DNA of 49,044 bases, from positions 1 through 49,044 of the forward strand of contig JBJXHC010000112.1 in NCBI GenBank assembly GCA_046160825.1, read 5' to 3'. The DNA comes from JBJXHC01 sp046160825. Its GTDB lineage: Bacteria > Bacteroidota > Ignavibacteria > UBA10030 > UBA6906. Position numbers and translations under genes: made by a program. The notes beneath the pieces are model-generated. The model searched no databases. It had not been told where the DNA came from and worked only from the letters and a program-made list of their open reading frames with translations. Positions 33,233 to 42,408 of the stretch are shown here, one piece after another. The first letter of the stretch is position 1. Every line of letters begins with the position of its first letter.

Positions 33233-34324
33233 TCATTCAATCTTCTTTACGGGCTTCTCCAGCACTTCTTCCCCGTCCTTTAATCCTTCCAGCACTTCGA
33301 TATTAATCGCATCGCTCAATCCGGTCTTGATGTATCGCTCTTCTTCCTTCTCGGGACCAACAGGTATCTTCACAAATGCAGAGTCGTTTCTGAATGTCAC
33401 TACTCGTTCGGGAATTGTGAGCACACTGTCCTTCTTCTGGATGATAATGTTGGCGTTCGCCGAATAACCTGCTCGCAGCGTGATGTTATTCGCTTTCGGG
33501 ATCAAGATTTCGATAGCAAACACCGTTGCATTCTCCCGTTTATCCGCCTTGAGCGAGATTTTGCTTAACGTACCAATCACTTTATCGGTTGGCCTCGCTC
33601 CTACTTTGACCTCTGTTTCCATCCCTTCCGTGAGACGACCAACATCAATTTCATCAACAGTTCCCTTGAAGAGGAGTCGCTCCATGTTCGCCATCTTCAT
33701 CAATACCGTTCCCTCTTGAAACGACGTCAACGGCGTCACAGGGTCTCCGACCTCAACCGTCTTGCTCAGCACGAACCCGTCGATGGGCGCTTTGATAATA
33801 GATTCAATCTTCGTTCCACCAATATTGATCTTGCCGCTCTCCAGCAATTCCAGTCGCTCCTTTGCAAGGTTGACCCGCAACTCCGTCTCTTCATATTTTC
33901 GCTGAAAGTCCTCGTACTCCTTTGTGGAGATCAATTGTTTTTGCACCATCGACTCCTGGCGCAACCGGTCTTTCGTCGTGTTGGCAAACTCCACCTGTGC
34001 AAGTTCAAGGTTCCGCTTTGCTTCGGCAAGTTCGAGAGGAGTGGGATCGGGACGGACTTCGAGGAGTGGCTGACCGGCCTTGACGTAGGTTCCGGCATCA
34101 GCAAAAATCCGGCTGACTGCGCCGGAGACTTTGGACTTCACGGAGATTTCATTCTCAGGCTCGATCGTTCCCACTGCAAGCGCTTTATCCACAATGTTGC
34201 CTTTGACAACTTTCACCTTTGTCACAACATCATCAGCACCGTTGCTTGATCCACCAAAGATGAGATATCCGCCAACAACAAGAATGACTGCTCCAATGGT
34301 TGAAGCAATGATTTTCTTTTTCAT
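33233..34324 (-). CDS. periplasmic adaptor (HlyD/MacA family) of an efflux system
   Basis: This 363-residue membrane fusion protein has an N-terminal anchor (IIASTIGAVILVVGGYLIFGG), a lipoyl-like domain split around a coiled coil (LELAEAKRNLELAQVEFANTTKD to RVNLAKERLELLESG), a beta-barrel domain (KMANMERLLFKGTVDEIDVGRL) and a membrane-proximal domain near the C-terminus (IKTGLSDAINIEVLEGLKDGEEV). It links the MacB-like permeases to an outer-membrane channel. ATG at 34324 follows TTGGAGTCACC. It is the first gene of the adaptor-permease-permease run. Confidence 0.92.
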   Translation of the reverse strand: MKKKIIASTIGAVILVVGGYLIFGGSSNGADDVVTKVKVVKGNIVDKALAVGTIEPENEISVKSKVSGAVSRIFADAGTYVKAGQPLLEVRPDPTPLELAEAKRNLELAQVEFANTTKDRLRQESMVQKQLISTKEYEDFQRKYEETELRVNLAKERLELLESGKINIGGTKIESIIKAPIDGFVLSKTVEVGDPVTPLTSFQEGTVLMKMANMERLLFKGTVDEIDVGRLTEGMETEVKVGARPTDKVIGTLSKISLKADKRENATVFAIEILIPKANNITLRAGYSANANIIIQKKDSVLTIPERVVTFRNDSAFVKIPVGPEKEEERYIKTGLSDAINIEVLEGLKDGEEVLEKPVKKIE

Positions 34325-34480
34325 GATGGTGACTCCAAGAAACTGATGACGACACAGAATTGAAATATGAGACAGGAACAATACATCCTACAATACGCCC
34401 CGAAAAGGGGAAAGTTGCGAACCTGCGTGTTTACCTTCTCAATGTTAGACAGCATTTGAGGTCAATTGGTTGCGCAGAAG

Positions 34481-34512
34481 AAAAAAAGGCACCCACGTAA
34501 AGCATGAGTGCC
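34481..34512 (-). terminator. terminator of the aquaporin gene
   Basis: GGCACCCA (34488-34495) pairs with TGAGTGCC (34505-34512) with one G-U pair. On the minus strand seven T residues follow, a classic intrinsic terminator about 30 bases after the aquaporin stop. Confidence 0.85.
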
Positions 34513-34539
34513 CATCGAGATCCAAGTATTGAGGAGAGT

Positions 34540-35172
34540 TTACACTTCGTCCGGATTCACCATCTTGTAAACGACGGCGGCAAGCGCCCCACCGAGGAAC
34601 GTCGAAACGAGGTATATCCAGATGTTTGCGGCTGCACCCAATCCCATAACCGTGATGCCGAATGCCACGGCTGGATTGTACACACCACCGGAGATTGCTC
34701 CTCCTGCATACGCTGCGGCAGTCACTGTCAAACCAATCGCAAGCCCAAAATACGAGTTGCCCGCACTCTTCTTTGATGTGGCGACATTCAACACCACATA
34801 CGCGAGCGCAAACGTGAAGAGTACCTCAACGATCATTGCACGCGTAGTGTCCAGAGCCATTGGCTCGACAGCCGCGCCGGCTTTGAGCATGTTCACAACA
34901 AGGCCTGCAACAACTCCACCCGCACTCTGTGCGATCATATACGGAAGAATCGTTTTCGTCTCTGCTTTCCCGCGCATCCAGACCGCAAGCGTCACTGCTG
35001 GATTATAGTGCGCTCCGGAAATTGGCCCGCCCGCATAGACCATTACCATCAGCACCGCACCGATCGCAACGGGTGCAAGCGCACCGGCTCCAGGAGCGAT
35101 GACTGTCAGTCCGATAACAAGGACAAGAAAAAACGTGCCGATGAATTCGACAAGGAGTGATTTACTGTTCAT
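34540..35172 (-). CDS. MIP family channel (aquaporin-like)
   Basis: This 210-residue channel has six predicted membrane helices and both half-helix motifs, HYNPAVTLAV (first half) and VYNPAVAFGI (second half). NPA boxes in both halves and the short length fit an AqpZ-like water channel more than a glycerol facilitator. GAGAGGCATTC precedes the ATG. It has its own promoter and terminator, so it is a single-gene unit. Confidence 0.93.
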   Translation of the reverse strand: MNSKSLLVEFIGTFFLVLVIGLTVIAPGAGALAPVAIGAVLMVMVYAGGPISGAHYNPAVTLAVWMRGKAETKTILPYMIAQSAGGVVAGLVVNMLKAGAAVEPMALDTTRAMIVEVLFTFALAYVVLNVATSKKSAGNSYFGLAIGLTVTAAAYAGGAISGGVYNPAVAFGITVMGLGAAANIWIYLVSTFLGGALAAVVYKMVNPDEV

Positions 35173-35222
35173 GAATGCCTCTCGGCTTGTGGGTGGAAGG
35201 TATGGTGTGAGAATGCGGCATA

Positions 35223-35251
35223 ATGATAATTCTTTTTAGGGTCTTTATCAA
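35223..35251 (-). promoter_or_regulatory. promoter of the aquaporin gene
   Basis: TTGATA (35251-35246), 17 bases, TATCAT (35228-35223) on the minus strand, with transcription expected to start about 45 bases before the aquaporin ATG. Confidence 0.6.
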
Positions 35252-35311
35252 ACGATTGATTTTCACGGGGATGACCAGTACTTTCAATGAACTCTCTTAC
35301 TTGCTCATCAG

Positions 35312-38300
35312 ATGAACATTTCAATACGAAACCCATTGGAAGATTTTCACCCGGTTGTCCGTTCATGGTTTGAACACACGTATGGCGCTGCAAGTCCTCC
35401 ACAGAAACAGGGCTGGCCGAGTATCGCTGCTGGCAACAATACACTCATCCTTGCGCCAACCGGATCAGGGAAGACGCTCGCGGCGTTCCTTTGGGCAATC
35501 AATCATGTCGTTGAACAACATCTGAATGACGAACTACAACCGGGCGTTCGCATTCTCTACATCTCCCCGCTCAAAGCGCTGAACAATGATGTCGAGCGGA
35601 ACCTCGAACATCCGCTTTCGGGCATCAAGAAATACGCGCAGCAAGCCGGTCTAAAACTTCCTCCGATTCACACCGCCGTTCGAACCGGCGATACCCCACA
35701 GTCCAAACGCGCCGCTATTGCCAAACACCCGCCGGATATCCTGATCACAACACCCGAATCGCTCTACCTGATGCTGACCTCGAAACAGACACGAAAGATT
35801 TTCAAGAGCGTGCAGTATGTCATCGTCGATGAGATCCACTCGCTTTGCAACAACAAACGAGGTGTGCATCTTTCACTTTCCCTTGAGCGGCTGGCAACGA
35901 TTGCGGAACAAGAGTTCATTCGCATCGGACTCTCCGCCACCCAGAAGCCACTGGACAAGATAGCCAGATTCCTCGGAGGACAGGAATGGAAAGATGGCAT
36001 TCTTGTTCCCCGCAAGGTCAACATCGTCGATGCCGGAGAGCGAAAGCAGATGGATCTCCGCGTCGAGTGTGCGGCGTCAGATTTTTCCGTGCTTCAACAG
36101 GAGAGTGTATGGCCTCTCGTTCTCACTGAAATCTTTGATCTCATACAACACCATCGTACAACGCTCATCTTTGTCAACAACCGTCGACTCGCGGAGCGCA
36201 TCGCAGCAAAACTCAACGAACTTGCCACAGAAACCCGGGATTCGTTTAATCTCTACGCCGTCCCAACTTCTCCCGATGGAACCGGAACCCCACCACTCCC
36301 CGCTCACGCCCTTCAGGACTTCCGCCTTCACTTCGTTTCGGCGGACAAGTCGGCGGGCAGGCATCACTCCAACACTCCCACAGGCAATAACACCGAACTC
36401 TTTCAAGCTTACCACGGCAGCATGTCGCGCCATGCCCGCCAACAAATGGAATCCGACCTGAAAGAAGGTAAACTCAGAGCCCTTGTGGCGACATCCTCAT
36501 TGGAGCTGGGCATTGACATCGGCAGCATAGATCTTGTGATTCAACTCCAATCACCTAAAGGCGTTGCACGCGGATTGCAGCGCATCGGCCGATCCGGTCA
36601 CCTCGTCACTGCTACAAGCAAAGGACGCATATTCCCAACGCATAGAGAAGACCTGGTGGAATCGGCTGTGGTTGCACGGGCCATGCAGAACCATGATGTG
36701 GAGACGACAACCATCCCCCACGACTGCCTTGATGTCCTTGCTCAACAGATCGTTGCAATGGTGAGTGTTGATGAGTGGGACGTGGATGGGTTACATGCAT
36801 TGATCCGGCAATCTTATTGTTATGAGAACCTCTCAGAAAAGCTCTACGCTTCTGTCTTGCGTATGCTTGCCGGACGATTTACGCATGAGGCATTTCGCGA
36901 ACTGCGGGCCCGCATCTCATGGGACAAGGTGAACAACACCCTGCGTCCTCTTCCCGGCAGCGGTCAACTCGCGATCATAAGCGGTGGTACCATCAGCGAT
37001 CGTGGATACTTTGGTGTCTATCTGGGAGACGGAAAGACCAAGGTGGGAGAAGTGGATGAGGAATTCGTGTACGAGAGCCGTACCGGCGACACATTTATTC
37101 TCGGCACAAGTGTCTGGCGTATGATGAACATCGACGCGAATAAAATCATGGTGGAGCCAGCCCCGGGCCAACCTGCGCGTATGCCTTTCTGGCGCGGGGA
37201 AGGAATTGGGCGAAGTTATGAACTTGGAAGAAAGGTGGGTGAGTTCAGGCGTGAGATGACTCAACACATCAATTCATCGGATTGTTTGAACTGGCTGGCG
37301 ACGGAATTCCCTATTGATTCACGTTCAGCATGGAATATTCAGGAGTACTTCCGCAAGCAGCAGGATGTCGCGGGGATAATTCCACATGACCGTCAATTGG
37401 TGGTTGAAGGATTCCGTGATGAAATTGGTGATCCGCGGATCGTCGTTCATTCTCCATTCGGAAGAAGAGTCAATGGACTTCTCGGCCTCGTATGCAGCCG
37501 CAGACTTCAACAACGGATTGCCGTCGAGCCGCAGATGCTCTACAACGATGATGGTGTGTTGTTGCGTTGTTCGGACGCCGATGAATTGCCTCTGGATTTC
37601 CTTGAGGGGTTGACACTTCACGAAGCAGAAGAGATCATTCTCACGGATTTGCTTTCCTCTCCCCTCTTCGGCGGACAATTCCGACAAAACGCCGCCCGCG
37701 CATTACTTATGCCGAAGATCGCTCCGGGCAAGCGGACTCCTCTCTGGCTTCAGCGCTTGCGGGCCAAGGACTTATTGCAGGTTGCCCGACAAGTTGAGGA
37801 CTTTCCGATTATCATCGAAACGGTCCGTGATGTTTTGAATGACGTCCTTGACTTCGAGCATTTCCGCGAGGTGATAAAGGAAATGGAAGACCGAACTATC
37901 AATCTTCGCACTGTTCAAACCGAAGTCCCATCACCATTTGCAGCAAGTCTCCTCTTCGATTTCATCGCCGTGTATATGTATGAATGGGATCAGCCGCGTG
38001 AAGACCGGCTCAGTCAATATCTCTCCATCAACCGCGAACTGTTGTCGGAAGTTGTGAAGTTGGAGGAAATTTCCGCGTTGCTGAAGCCCGAAGCAATCGA
38101 ACAGGTGGAGAGTCACCTGCAACATACCGCACCGGGTTACATGGCGCGCTCACCGGAAGAATTAATGGAAATCCTCGTGCGCATCGGTGATCTCTCGGAA
38201 GACGAGATCGCCCTCCGGTCTGCGACGGGAACGGCTGAGCTGTTGCCACGCCTTACTGAGAACAAGAGAGCAGTCCAGGCAGAAATTGGCAACGAGCGAA

Positions 38301-39907
38301 GATGGATCGCTGGAGAAGAGTCCGAACTCTATGCCTCGCTGGAGGATGACAGAAATGCCATTTACGTCGTTCGGAGATTCTTGCAGTATCACGGTCCGGT
38401 GAGCATTGATTCTCTTGCGCGGCGATTCGGGTTTACTCTTCAGCGAGTGGAGCAACTGTTGAGTGCCATTGCGACCAGGGAAGAATTCGTGCAAGGAAGG
38501 TTCCGCCAAAGCGTCGACGCGACAAGTAATGAGTGGTGCTATCGTCCCACCCTCGAACGCATCCATCGTACAACACTCACCATTCTCCGGAAGGAAATCC
38601 AGCCGTGTACTATGGAGGAATTCACCTCCTTCCTTCTTCGATGGCAGCATCTCCATACGGAGAGTCAACTCGTCGGTCATGAGGGGATTGAACAATGCGC
38701 CGGTCAGTTGCAGGGACTTGCACTTCCGTCGGAAATATGGGAACGCGACATTCTCCGCCAACGGATTCGATCGTACACATCCGAGGTCCTTGACCGGATC
38801 ACTTCATCGGGCAACATTGTGTGGACCGGAGCCGGAGCGGGCAAACTCCGCATCATCCTCCGCTGTGAAGGAGGCCTCTATCTTGCTTCTCCCACAAATG
38901 AGATCGAAGCCGCTTTCAGTGAATCGGCCAAGCGCGTGCTGGCATATCTGAGAACGCACGGCGCTTCATTTTTCAATGACGTTCGGGAAGGAACGAAGCT
39001 TTCGCTTGCGGCTCTCAACAATGGTATTGCCGAGTTGTTTTGGAATGGGATGATTACCAACGATGTTCTCGCCGAAGTGATGGGAGTGAAACGCCCTGCT
39101 CGACAACAAAGCGAGACGCCCATCGAACGGATCGAGCTTCTGAATCCGCACCACAATCCCCGTCGTGGTCGTGCAATGCAAACAGTGCGACGCGCACTCA
39201 AACAAGTCCCCGGCTGGAATGGGCGTTGGTCGCTTGTCCACCTTCCCGGCGTTATGGGCGAGGCCGTCCCGATTGAAGAACAGGCGTCATTGCAGGCAAT
39301 GCAGCTTCTTGAGAGATATGGAATTCTTGCACGTGAGTTTTGGAGACGGGAAGACCTTCTCCCCTGGCCACTCCTCGCATCCGAGCTGCAACGGATGGAA
39401 ATGCGCGGCGAAATCAGGCGCGGGTATTTCGTTGAGGGACTATCGGGAATGCAGTACGCTTTACCCCCAGCGGCGGAAGAAGTGCGTCGTGTCCGCTCTA
39501 TGCATTCGACCAAACCGGTGACGGTTCTTATCAACGCATGCGATCCGGCAAACCCGTTCGGAGGTGGGATTCACCTTACGTTTGGAAAGGATGCAACGCC
39601 GATCAGGTTCAGTCGTTTGCCGGGCAACTACATTGGTTTTGTTGATGGAAAGCCGGTGCTTCTTATCGAGGGTTATGGAACACGACTAACAACAGCGAAC
39701 GATTTTGAACCGGAATTGACACGTGAATTACTGCAGAAGTTTTTGGAGATGGCGAAATTGCATCAGCCGATGCGCCCATTCAAAGAAGTCATCATCGAGT
39801 ATTGCAACGACCAGCGACCAACGCAAAGTCCGATGGAGCCATTACTGAGATCGCTCGGCTTCTCGCGGGACAGTAACCAGAGAATGCGGTGGGATGTGTA
39901 CGCGTAA
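35312..39907 (+). CDS. lhr: Lhr-family large ATP-dependent helicase
   Basis: This 1531-residue superfamily 2 helicase begins PLEDFHPVVRSWFEHTYG, has Walker A APTGSGKT (residues 48-55), a DEIH box near residue 173, LSATQ, a second RecA domain with TSSLELGIDIGSIDLVIQ and QRIGRSGH, and a long winged-helix/beta C-terminal half as in full-length Lhr proteins, which act in DNA repair. In place of the usual short link before the second RecA domain, about 45 extra residues (roughly 310-355) are encoded, including a palindromic repeat. The product is otherwise full length. No ribosome site is evident at the ATG. Confidence 0.93.
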   Translation: MNISIRNPLEDFHPVVRSWFEHTYGAASPPQKQGWPSIAAGNNTLILAPTGSGKTLAAFLWAINHVVEQHLNDELQPGVRILYISPLKALNNDVERNLEHPLSGIKKYAQQAGLKLPPIHTAVRTGDTPQSKRAAIAKHPPDILITTPESLYLMLTSKQTRKIFKSVQYVIVDEIHSLCNNKRGVHLSLSLERLATIAEQEFIRIGLSATQKPLDKIARFLGGQEWKDGILVPRKVNIVDAGERKQMDLRVECAASDFSVLQQESVWPLVLTEIFDLIQHHRTTLIFVNNRRLAERIAAKLNELATETRDSFNLYAVPTSPDGTGTPPLPAHALQDFRLHFVSADKSAGRHHSNTPTGNNTELFQAYHGSMSRHARQQMESDLKEGKLRALVATSSLELGIDIGSIDLVIQLQSPKGVARGLQRIGRSGHLVTATSKGRIFPTHREDLVESAVVARAMQNHDVETTTIPHDCLDVLAQQIVAMVSVDEWDVDGLHALIRQSYCYENLSEKLYASVLRMLAGRFTHEAFRELRARISWDKVNNTLRPLPGSGQLAIISGGTISDRGYFGVYLGDGKTKVGEVDEEFVYESRTGDTFILGTSVWRMMNIDANKIMVEPAPGQPARMPFWRGEGIGRSYELGRKVGEFRREMTQHINSSDCLNWLATEFPIDSRSAWNIQEYFRKQQDVAGIIPHDRQLVVEGFRDEIGDPRIVVHSPFGRRVNGLLGLVCSRRLQQRIAVEPQMLYNDDGVLLRCSDADELPLDFLEGLTLHEAEEIILTDLLSSPLFGGQFRQNAARALLMPKIAPGKRTPLWLQRLRAKDLLQVARQVEDFPIIIETVRDVLNDVLDFEHFREVIKEMEDRTINLRTVQTEVPSPFAASLLFDFIAVYMYEWDQPREDRLSQYLSINRELLSEVVKLEEISALLKPEAIEQVESHLQHTAPGYMARSPEELMEILVRIGDLSEDEIALRSATGTAELLPRLTENKRAVQAEIGNERRWIAGEESELYASLEDDRNAIYVVRRFLQYHGPVSIDSLARRFGFTLQRVEQLLSAIATREEFVQGRFRQSVDATSNEWCYRPTLERIHRTTLTILRKEIQPCTMEEFTSFLLRWQHLHTESQLVGHEGIEQCAGQLQGLALPSEIWERDILRQRIRSYTSEVLDRITSSGNIVWTGAGAGKLRIILRCEGGLYLASPTNEIEAAFSESAKRVLAYLRTHGASFFNDVREGTKLSLAALNNGIAELFWNGMITNDVLAEVMGVKRPARQQSETPIERIELLNPHHNPRRGRAMQTVRRALKQVPGWNGRWSLVHLPGVMGEAVPIEEQASLQAMQLLERYGILAREFWRREDLLPWPLLASELQRMEMRGEIRRGYFVEGLSGMQYALPPAAEEVRRVRSMHSTKPVTVLINACDPANPFGGGIHLTFGKDATPIRFSRLPGNYIGFVDGKPVLLIEGYGTRLTTANDFEPELTRELLQKFLEMAKLHQPMRPFKEVIIEYCNDQRPTQSPMEPLLRSLGFSRDSNQRMRWDVYA
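36321..36362. repeat. palindromic repeat carried in frame inside lhr
   Basis: TCCGCC (36321-36326) and GGCGGA (36340-36345) form a hairpin, followed by CAAGTCGGCGGGCAGG. TCCGCC...GGCGGACAAGTCGGCGGGCAGG-type elements are familiar dispersed intergenic repeats in uncultured bacteria. Here it is translated within a poorly conserved insertion between helicase motifs. Confidence 0.6.
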
Positions 39908-40171
39908 CAACATCGCTGGTTCGAACAATATGAAAGTCTGCGTGTCCTGCTCCTCAGGTTCCGACAGAAGCCCAGACGCCTAACTGAGAACTCGTGCTCG
40001 TCCGACTTGATTGTCCCGAAGAGATCACTTTGTGCTTGGGCAACTTACCGTGTTGTTCTCTGACTCAGATGCCGTAGCAACACGTCCTGTATCGATCCTT
40101 GATGCTTGGACACTGTATATTTGTCGGCAACGCACTCGAACGTAGAATCTGAAAGCTCACCGAAGCAATTG
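39908..40171. other. non-coding stretch at the edge of an A/T-rich island
   Basis: No gene is apparent. On the minus strand it holds a CAGTTAGGCG word near 39978 and a weak inverted pair GAGAAC/GTTCTC (about 40055 and 39990), loosely like an integron cassette boundary. Evidence for that is weak. Confidence 0.3.
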
Positions 40172-40891
40172 TCAATCTTTCACTTCAACTAACTTCTCTC
40201 CAGAAAGTGCTGCGCTGTTTATCCAACCGGATATAACTTCATTTGTGAGAGTGTTAAATCCTGCAATTTTATACCAAACCGTTTCTTCCTTCATCGCTCG
40301 TTCAGTGATAGTAATTTTACTGCCGGCAAATAATTTTTGGATTTCAGAGATTGCTTCCATATAATCTTCTGGATAAAGTTCTGGGGCTAAAGGAACATCC
40401 TTCGGCAACAAATAAATGCTTCCGATTTTTAAGCTCTTAGGAGCATCAGGAAATCTGTCCAGTGTTTTGGCAACCTCTTTACTTTTCTTTCGTTTATTCC
40501 ATTCGCCTGAATTCTCTTTCACATAAAGAAGATTATCTTCAAAACCAATATTAGTTTTTAAATTTGCTCGATAGATTATTCTGGTTTTACCATCAGAATC
40601 AACTTTGAAAGTAACCAAATTGATGTCGCCATCACCATAATCAAAATTTGCAATTACCTTTTTATCCGCCCGATTAATACTATATGTGCCCTTCTCTTGC
40701 TTATTCAAGGTTTTTGAAATCACCTTCCCATCTGAATAGAATGTGTAGGAGGTATATTCCGAGTTGCTTGACATTATTTTGTTCTTTGCTGGTTCAAAAT
40801 AAAACCAAGTTCCGATTATACTCTTTTCAATTTGCGAAAATGTTTGGGTGACAAATAGGAGGATAAGCAAAAAGAATGATACCGATTTCAT
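40172..40891 (-). CDS. secreted protein of unknown function with SH3-like C-terminus
   Basis: This 239-residue protein has a signal peptide (MKSVSFFLLILLFVTQTFSQ), a lipocalin-like beta region beginning IIGTWFYFEP, and a C-terminal part with WYKIAGF and GWINSAAL, like a bacterial SH3 domain. AAGGAAGGAATTGATTA precedes the ATG, a strong ribosome site. Its A/T-rich composition contrasts with lhr and carA and suggests acquisition. Function unknown. Confidence 0.75.
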   Translation of the reverse strand: MKSVSFFLLILLFVTQTFSQIEKSIIGTWFYFEPAKNKIMSSNSEYTSYTFYSDGKVISKTLNKQEKGTYSINRADKKVIANFDYGDGDINLVTFKVDSDGKTRIIYRANLKTNIGFEDNLLYVKENSGEWNKRKKSKEVAKTLDRFPDAPKSLKIGSIYLLPKDVPLAPELYPEDYMEAISEIQKLFAGSKITITERAMKEETVWYKIAGFNTLTNEVISGWINSAALSGEKLVEVKD

Positions 40892-40962
40892 TAATCAATT
40901 CCTTCCTTGAGTTACGATAGAAATTGCAACCTAACGGACTGGAACTAAGCCGCGTGTAACGA

Positions 40963-41364
40963 TTACTGGATTATTTTTTTCTTTGCTATGGTAAATTCAT
41001 CATCTGTTAAAATACTTTTTTTATGCAGCTCGGCTAATTTCAATAATTCGTCAGACATTGCATTTGTGGGCGACTCACTCGTTCGAGTAGCACCTAATCC
41101 GATTTTATTTGTGAACCAGTCATCAATTTTTTCTGACGTGCTGTGATAAACTTCGACTTCCGCAAGAACCGTTCCTTGGCCGTGGATTGTTACAAAAACT
41201 TTAAGGAAATCTTTTTTTCGCCACGATACTCCAGTTACATCAGCAATACGAATGTTGAATGCGGGCATTATTTTACCTGTCGGACGATATTGGACTCTAC
41301 CATTTTCGGTGTCTTCAATAAGTGATCCGTTACCAATACCAAGACTATGTGATATTTTTGACAT
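40963..41364 (-). CDS. SHOCT domain protein
   Basis: This 133-residue protein has an N-terminal beta-rich region possibly of PH-like fold (NIRIADVTGVSWRKKDFLKVFVTIHG) and a C-terminal SHOCT motif (DELLKLAELHKKSILTDDEFTIAKKKIIQ). SHOCT segments are short helices thought to mediate oligomerisation, often in phage or membrane contexts. It has no signal peptide. It is A/T-rich like the following gene. Role unknown. Confidence 0.75.
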   Translation of the reverse strand: MSKISHSLGIGNGSLIEDTENGRVQYRPTGKIMPAFNIRIADVTGVSWRKKDFLKVFVTIHGQGTVLAEVEVYHSTSEKIDDWFTNKIGLGATRTSESPTNAMSDELLKLAELHKKSILTDDEFTIAKKKIIQ

Positions 41365-41559
41365 TGTGCAGCACCTTACATATTTAAGGGTCGTTTATTG
41401 CTGCCTAACTGTGATGACACCGCAGTCATTGAATTACGTGTTGTACGGACGCTGCCTTTTTGCATACTATACTGCGTGGATAATCGGTTTGATCATGTTC
41501 TTGTCCTTAAGCACAGGACATGCTCACAGAATGACCATTTCACGTTAATGAGAATGAAG
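41365..41559. other. non-coding stretch
   Basis: No gene is seen. On the minus strand a CAGTTAGGCAGC word near 41400 recalls the GTTAGG words near 40930 and 39978. Confidence 0.3.
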
Positions 41560-41652
41560 GAAATTGTCAAGGTTCGGGTTGCACCACGTCGCCGGGCCCG
41601 ACTGATCCAATCTGTTATTGAACCAGGCGTGGTTTCAGACTGCTGGGGTGGG
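41560..41652 (+). pseudogene. remnant of an ISXO2/IS1595-like transposase
   Basis: A short plus-strand reading segment, IVKVRVAPRRRARLIQSVIE followed by PGVVSDCWGGL, resembles the DDE-domain core of ISXO2-like transposases, where the second Asp lies in an SDCWxxY motif. No start, upstream part or downstream part is recognisable, and it overlaps the 3' end of the methyltransferase gene on the other strand. It is at best a decayed fragment. Confidence 0.4.
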
Positions 41653-42399
41653 CTTCCTCGCCACCCACCATGTTTTTATCTTTCCAATACGACGAAGCCG
41701 GGTGAAGTTGTAGTCAGTGTTTTCAATGACATTGAAGCCCGTTTTCTCAAGGGCATCGGCTATTTCCTTCGACCGGTAACATCGCTCGAATACTGTCTCG
41801 GTGAATTGCTCCTGCTTCCCCGACTTCATATCCACAATAACGCGTGAGCGGGCGAGCCGTGTGTACTGGTTGTACTGATTGTCGAGCGTCATCTCGAAAT
41901 CCGGCTCATCAATGACCTGTTTCTGTTTCCACAGCGTCCGGAAGCAATGCTCGTTGTTTACATCGAAGATGAAGTACCCGCCGGGCGTGAGACAGTTGTA
42001 CACACGTTTGAATGTCGCGGCCAAATCCCTCAGTGTGCGGAGATGGTTGAGACTATCATAAAAGCATGTGGCGAGTCGGGCGGGTTCGGGCAGTGTGAAC
42101 GTTCTCATGTCTTGCTGGATGAGCGTGACCGGGTGGCGCGTTCCGTTCAATTTCCTTTTCGCCTCTTCAATCATTCCCGGAGAAGCGTCCACACCACAGA
42201 CACGCCAGCCACGTTTGGCCATCATAAGTGCGAGCGTGCCCGTACCACAGGCAAGATCGACCATGACGCCGGGCCGGATGTTGTAGCGGCGCAGTGAGAT
42301 AATGAGCCGCGGAAGAATCAGTGTGCTATAGTCTTTGCCGTACGATCTCTGCCATTGGTCATATACCTGCGGCAGAAGTGTATAGTGGGTGGGCTGCAA
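41635..42399 (-). CDS. class I AdoMet-dependent methyltransferase
   Basis: This 254-residue protein has DLACGTG (residues 48-54), VCGVDASPGMI and the later CFYDSLNHL and GGYFIFDVNN segments, as in Methyltransf_25-type small-molecule methyltransferases. Substrate unknown. It begins nine bases after carA on the same strand and is probably cotranscribed with it. Its 3' end borders the A/T-rich island. Confidence 0.88.
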   Translation of the reverse strand: MQPTHYTLLPQVYDQWQRSYGKDYSTLILPRLIISLRRYNIRPGVMVDLACGTGTLALMMAKRGWRVCGVDASPGMIEEAKRKLNGTRHPVTLIQQDMRTFTLPEPARLATCFYDSLNHLRTLRDLAATFKRVYNCLTPGGYFIFDVNNEHCFRTLWKQKQVIDEPDFEMTLDNQYNQYTRLARSRVIVDMKSGKQEQFTETVFERCYRSKEIADALEKTGFNVIENTDYNFTRLRRIGKIKTWWVARKPTPAV

Positions 42400-42408
42400 T
42401 GGAAGGAG

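Noticed and set aside
35169..35444. Minus-strand open frame ending as ATGA on the aquaporin start
   Set aside because: It runs antisense through the start of lhr, has no ribosome site, and a good aquaporin promoter lies inside it. The overlap with the ATG is probably chance.
39908..40171. Transposase fragment in the plus frame after lhr
   Set aside because: The short frame has no convincing motif of any transposase family.
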